Below, piece after piece: positions 4,620 through 6,204 of a DNA stretch of 6,204 bases. A program made the position numbers and the translations under genes. The notes beneath the pieces were generated by a model. It did no database searches, had not been told where the DNA came from, and saw nothing but the letters and a program-made list of their open reading frames with translations. The DNA is from Leptospiraceae bacterium (lineage in GTDB: Bacteria; Spirochaetota; Leptospiria; Leptospirales; Leptonemataceae): assembly GCA_020440935.1 (NCBI GenBank), contig JAGRNC010000160.1, positions 1-6,204 of the forward strand, given 5' to 3'. Every line of letters starts with the position of its first letter. The stretch's first letter is position 1.

Positions 4620-6204
4620 AGCTAGCCGATCTTATTGAGGCCATGGGAGCGGATGTGACCATTCGCGGCCACGTGCGCGACACAAACATCGATACCATTA
4701 CCGACGATAGCCGGGAGGTGACGTCCCGGTCCATCTTTGCCGTAACGGCGCTTTCGGAAAAGCACCTGGCCGATGCTCTGGAGCGCAAACCGGCTTTGCT
4801 CATTATACCCCGAAGCCTTCTAAGTTCCCTATCCAAGGACTATCTTCGCGAAGGCGCCGTCGCATTCGGTACACGACCAGCAAGAAGCCGACCGGAATGG
4901 ATCCTGGGGTCCATGGCCGGGCACCTCTATGAACATCCCGATCGCTCCATGGAGCTTGTGGCCGTTACCGGAACCAACGGAAAGACCAGCATTTCTCAGA
5001 TGATCTATTTTTCCTGGAAGAGTCAGGGACAGCCTTGCGGCGTTATCGGTACTCTGGGGGCTCGGTGGTTTGACGGAGAAAAGGAAATTACCCTGGATAC
5101 GGGATATACGACGCCCCGGAGCTATCAGTTGCTCCAGCTCTTGCAGCAAATGCAGCGAGCCGGCATTCGGCGCGTGGCTCTGGAGGCATCCTCGGAGGCG
5201 CTGGCGCTGGGGCGTCTCGAAGGAATTCGCATTAGCAAGGCGGTGTTCTGCGGGCTTTCCATGGATCATTTGAATTACCATAAAACAATGAGCCGATATT
5301 TCATGGCAAAGTTGCATTTATTCGCCTTGCTGCGCCGTAGTCAGGGGCATGCTATTATCCAGGATCTAACCGACTATCGCATATCCAAAAAACCAGTGGA
5401 TTCCGAACAGCCCCATTCGCTTACATCCCGACCGGGCAGCGATCGGGCGGCCAGACGACTGGAGCGGTTTTTACTCCGCAGCAATGGATCGTTCGAAATC
5501 GTAAGCGAATTTCGCCCATTTGCCCTGAACGTATCGGTGGAATTCAATGTGCGCAATGCTAACCTGGCGTGGCGGGCCAGCGGATTGAACTATGCGAAAG
5601 ATCTCTTCGCTTCTATGTCCGATGTGCCGGGTAGAATGAACAAGATCGAAGTGGGGCCCGGGATTGATGCAATCGTCGATTATGCCCATACTCCCGATGC
5701 TCTGGAGCGAATCCTGGAACAGCTACGCACCGCCGGATACAATAAGCTGATTTGTGTGTTTGGATGCGGAGGCGATCGGGATCGAGGAAAGCGAATTCCT
5801 ATGGGACGCGCTGCCTTTACTGGCGCGGACGTTGCAATCGTTACCGATGACAATCCTCGCACCGAGGATGCGGGTGAAATTCGCGCAGAAGTATTGCGCG
5901 CGGCGACTGATCTACCTGGTAATAGCGTTGCCCGGGTTCTGGAAATGGCCGATCGCAGAGAGGCGATCCGTCATGCTCTGGAATTGGCTCTGGAACTGCA
6001 AAGCGCGCGCTTGTCAAATGCGCATGGATCCGAATCCGGGGCCACGAATGTAGACGAAATCAAAGCGAACAGAGCGAACAACGCGGATGAGCCGGATGAA
6101 TCGAATGGAAACGGATCTATAGAGAACCTGAGGCTGGCTGTACTGATCGCTGGCAAAGGACATGAAGATTACCAGATTTACGGCCGGGAGAAGCGGCACT
6201 TTTC
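4616..6204 (+). CDS. murE: UDP-N-acetylmuramoyl-tripeptide synthetase MurE, 3' end outside the window
   Basis: This cytoplasmic Mur ligase adds the third residue, probably meso-diaminopimelate, to UDP-MurNAc-L-Ala-D-Glu using ATP. The frame is open from the ATG at 4616 to the window end (529 codons). Visible in order: DDSREV near the N-terminus; the ATP P-loop VTGTNGKTS (117-125); TTP (165-167); EASSEAL (190-196) with R200; DHLNYH (217-222); the lysine that is carbamylated in this family (K232 in MAKLHLF); PGRM; VDYAHTPDAL (from 354); GCGGDRDRGKR (383-393); DNPR (412-415), the motif linked to diaminopimelate selection; and AGKGHEDYQIYG (from 512). Departures: the usual SSHAL reads SSEAL, the glutamine two residues before R200 is leucine, and the segment between 250 and 300 is diverged. 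About 40 polar residues (463-506) are inserted before AGKGHE. The catalytic motifs are intact, so it is probably functional. It starts in an ATGA overlap, with no ftsI before it. Confidence 0.95.
   Translation, partial: MKLADLIEAMGADVTIRGHVRDTNIDTITDDSREVTSRSIFAVTALSEKHLADALERKPALLIIPRSLLSSLSKDYLREGAVAFGTRPARSRPEWILGSMAGHLYEHPDRSMELVAVTGTNGKTSISQMIYFSWKSQGQPCGVIGTLGARWFDGEKEITLDTGYTTPRSYQLLQLLQQMQRAGIRRVALEASSEALALGRLEGIRISKAVFCGLSMDHLNYHKTMSRYFMAKLHLFALLRRSQGHAIIQDLTDYRISKKPVDSEQPHSLTSRPGSDRAARRLERFLLRSNGSFEIVSEFRPFALNVSVEFNVRNANLAWRASGLNYAKDLFASMSDVPGRMNKIEVGPGIDAIVDYAHTPDALERILEQLRTAGYNKLICVFGCGGDRDRGKRIPMGRAAFTGADVAIVTDDNPRTEDAGEIRAEVLRAATDLPGNSVARVLEMADRREAIRHALELALELQSARLSNAHGSESGATNVDEIKANRANNADEPDESNGNGSIENLRLAVLIAGKGHEDYQIYGREKRHF
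6064..6108 (+). repeat. Degenerate 9-base tandem repeat inside murE
   Basis: About five units of 9 bases run in a row: AGCGAACAG, AGCGAACAA, CGCGGATGA, GCCGGATGA, ATCGAATGG. The first two differ at one base and the third and fourth at two. The period equals three codons, so the reading frame is kept; the units encode KAN, RAN, NAD, EPD and ESN, followed by GNGS. It forms the core of the polar insertion in MurE. Confidence 0.65.

Noticed and set aside
4363..4836. Open frame of 157 codons on the - strand spanning the ftsL-like/murE junction
   Set aside because: It is opposite two genes that are well supported on the + strand, and its protein resembles nothing I know.
4829..5317. Open frame of 162 codons on the - strand
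   Set aside because: It is opposite the P-loop region of murE, whose motifs prove the + strand frame.
5350..5520. Possible frameshift in murE, because the central region is poorly conserved
   Set aside because: The frame stays open throughout, and clear MurE motifs occur on both sides in the same frame (DHLNYH before, VDYAHTPDAL after), so this is divergence rather than breakage.

Overview
The window is a compact, single-strand stretch of bacterial chromosome. It has five protein genes, all on the + strand, and one short intergenic gap of 79 bases. By eye the G+C content is a little over half and is even across the genes. I see no tRNA, rRNA, CRISPR array, insertion sequence or phage gene.

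Layout: (1) positions 1-1479 hold the 3' part of an Aer-like chemoreceptor gene, open at the left edge, with the end of a PAS domain, two membrane segments and a methyl-accepting signalling domain. (2) Positions 1480-1558 are a gap with a weak possible promoter and a near-palindrome. (3) Positions 1559-3148 encode a long, apparently two-domain relative of the FAD-dependent thymidylate synthase ThyX. (4) Positions 3109-4101 are rsmH (mraW), the 16S rRNA C1402 methyltransferase, overlapping the ThyX-like gene by 40 bases. (5) Positions 4098-4619 encode a small membrane protein of the FtsL/DivIC type. (6) From 4616 to the right edge runs murE, the UDP-MurNAc-tripeptide ligase, open at the right edge. 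The last two junctions are 4-base ATGA overlaps.

The last three genes are the start of a division and cell wall (dcw) cluster. The order rsmH - ftsL-like - murE is recognisable, but ftsI, normally between ftsL and murE, is absent, and no mraZ precedes rsmH; a ThyX-like gene is there instead. The tight overlaps suggest that the ThyX-like gene, rsmH, the ftsL-like gene and murE are one transcription unit linking thymidylate supply or flavin chemistry, ribosome modification, septum formation and peptidoglycan synthesis. This is inference from spacing.

The organism is a motile or chemotactic bacterium with a peptidoglycan wall that probably contains meso-diaminopimelate (DNPR motif in MurE). A Gram-negative, possibly a spirochaete of the Leptonema/Turneriella kind, would fit the gene mix and base composition, but this is a weak guess. 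The most notable things are the two-domain ThyX-like protein, whose signature residues appear divided between its halves, and a 9-base degenerate tandem repeat that encodes an insertion inside MurE just before its conserved AGKGHE motif.
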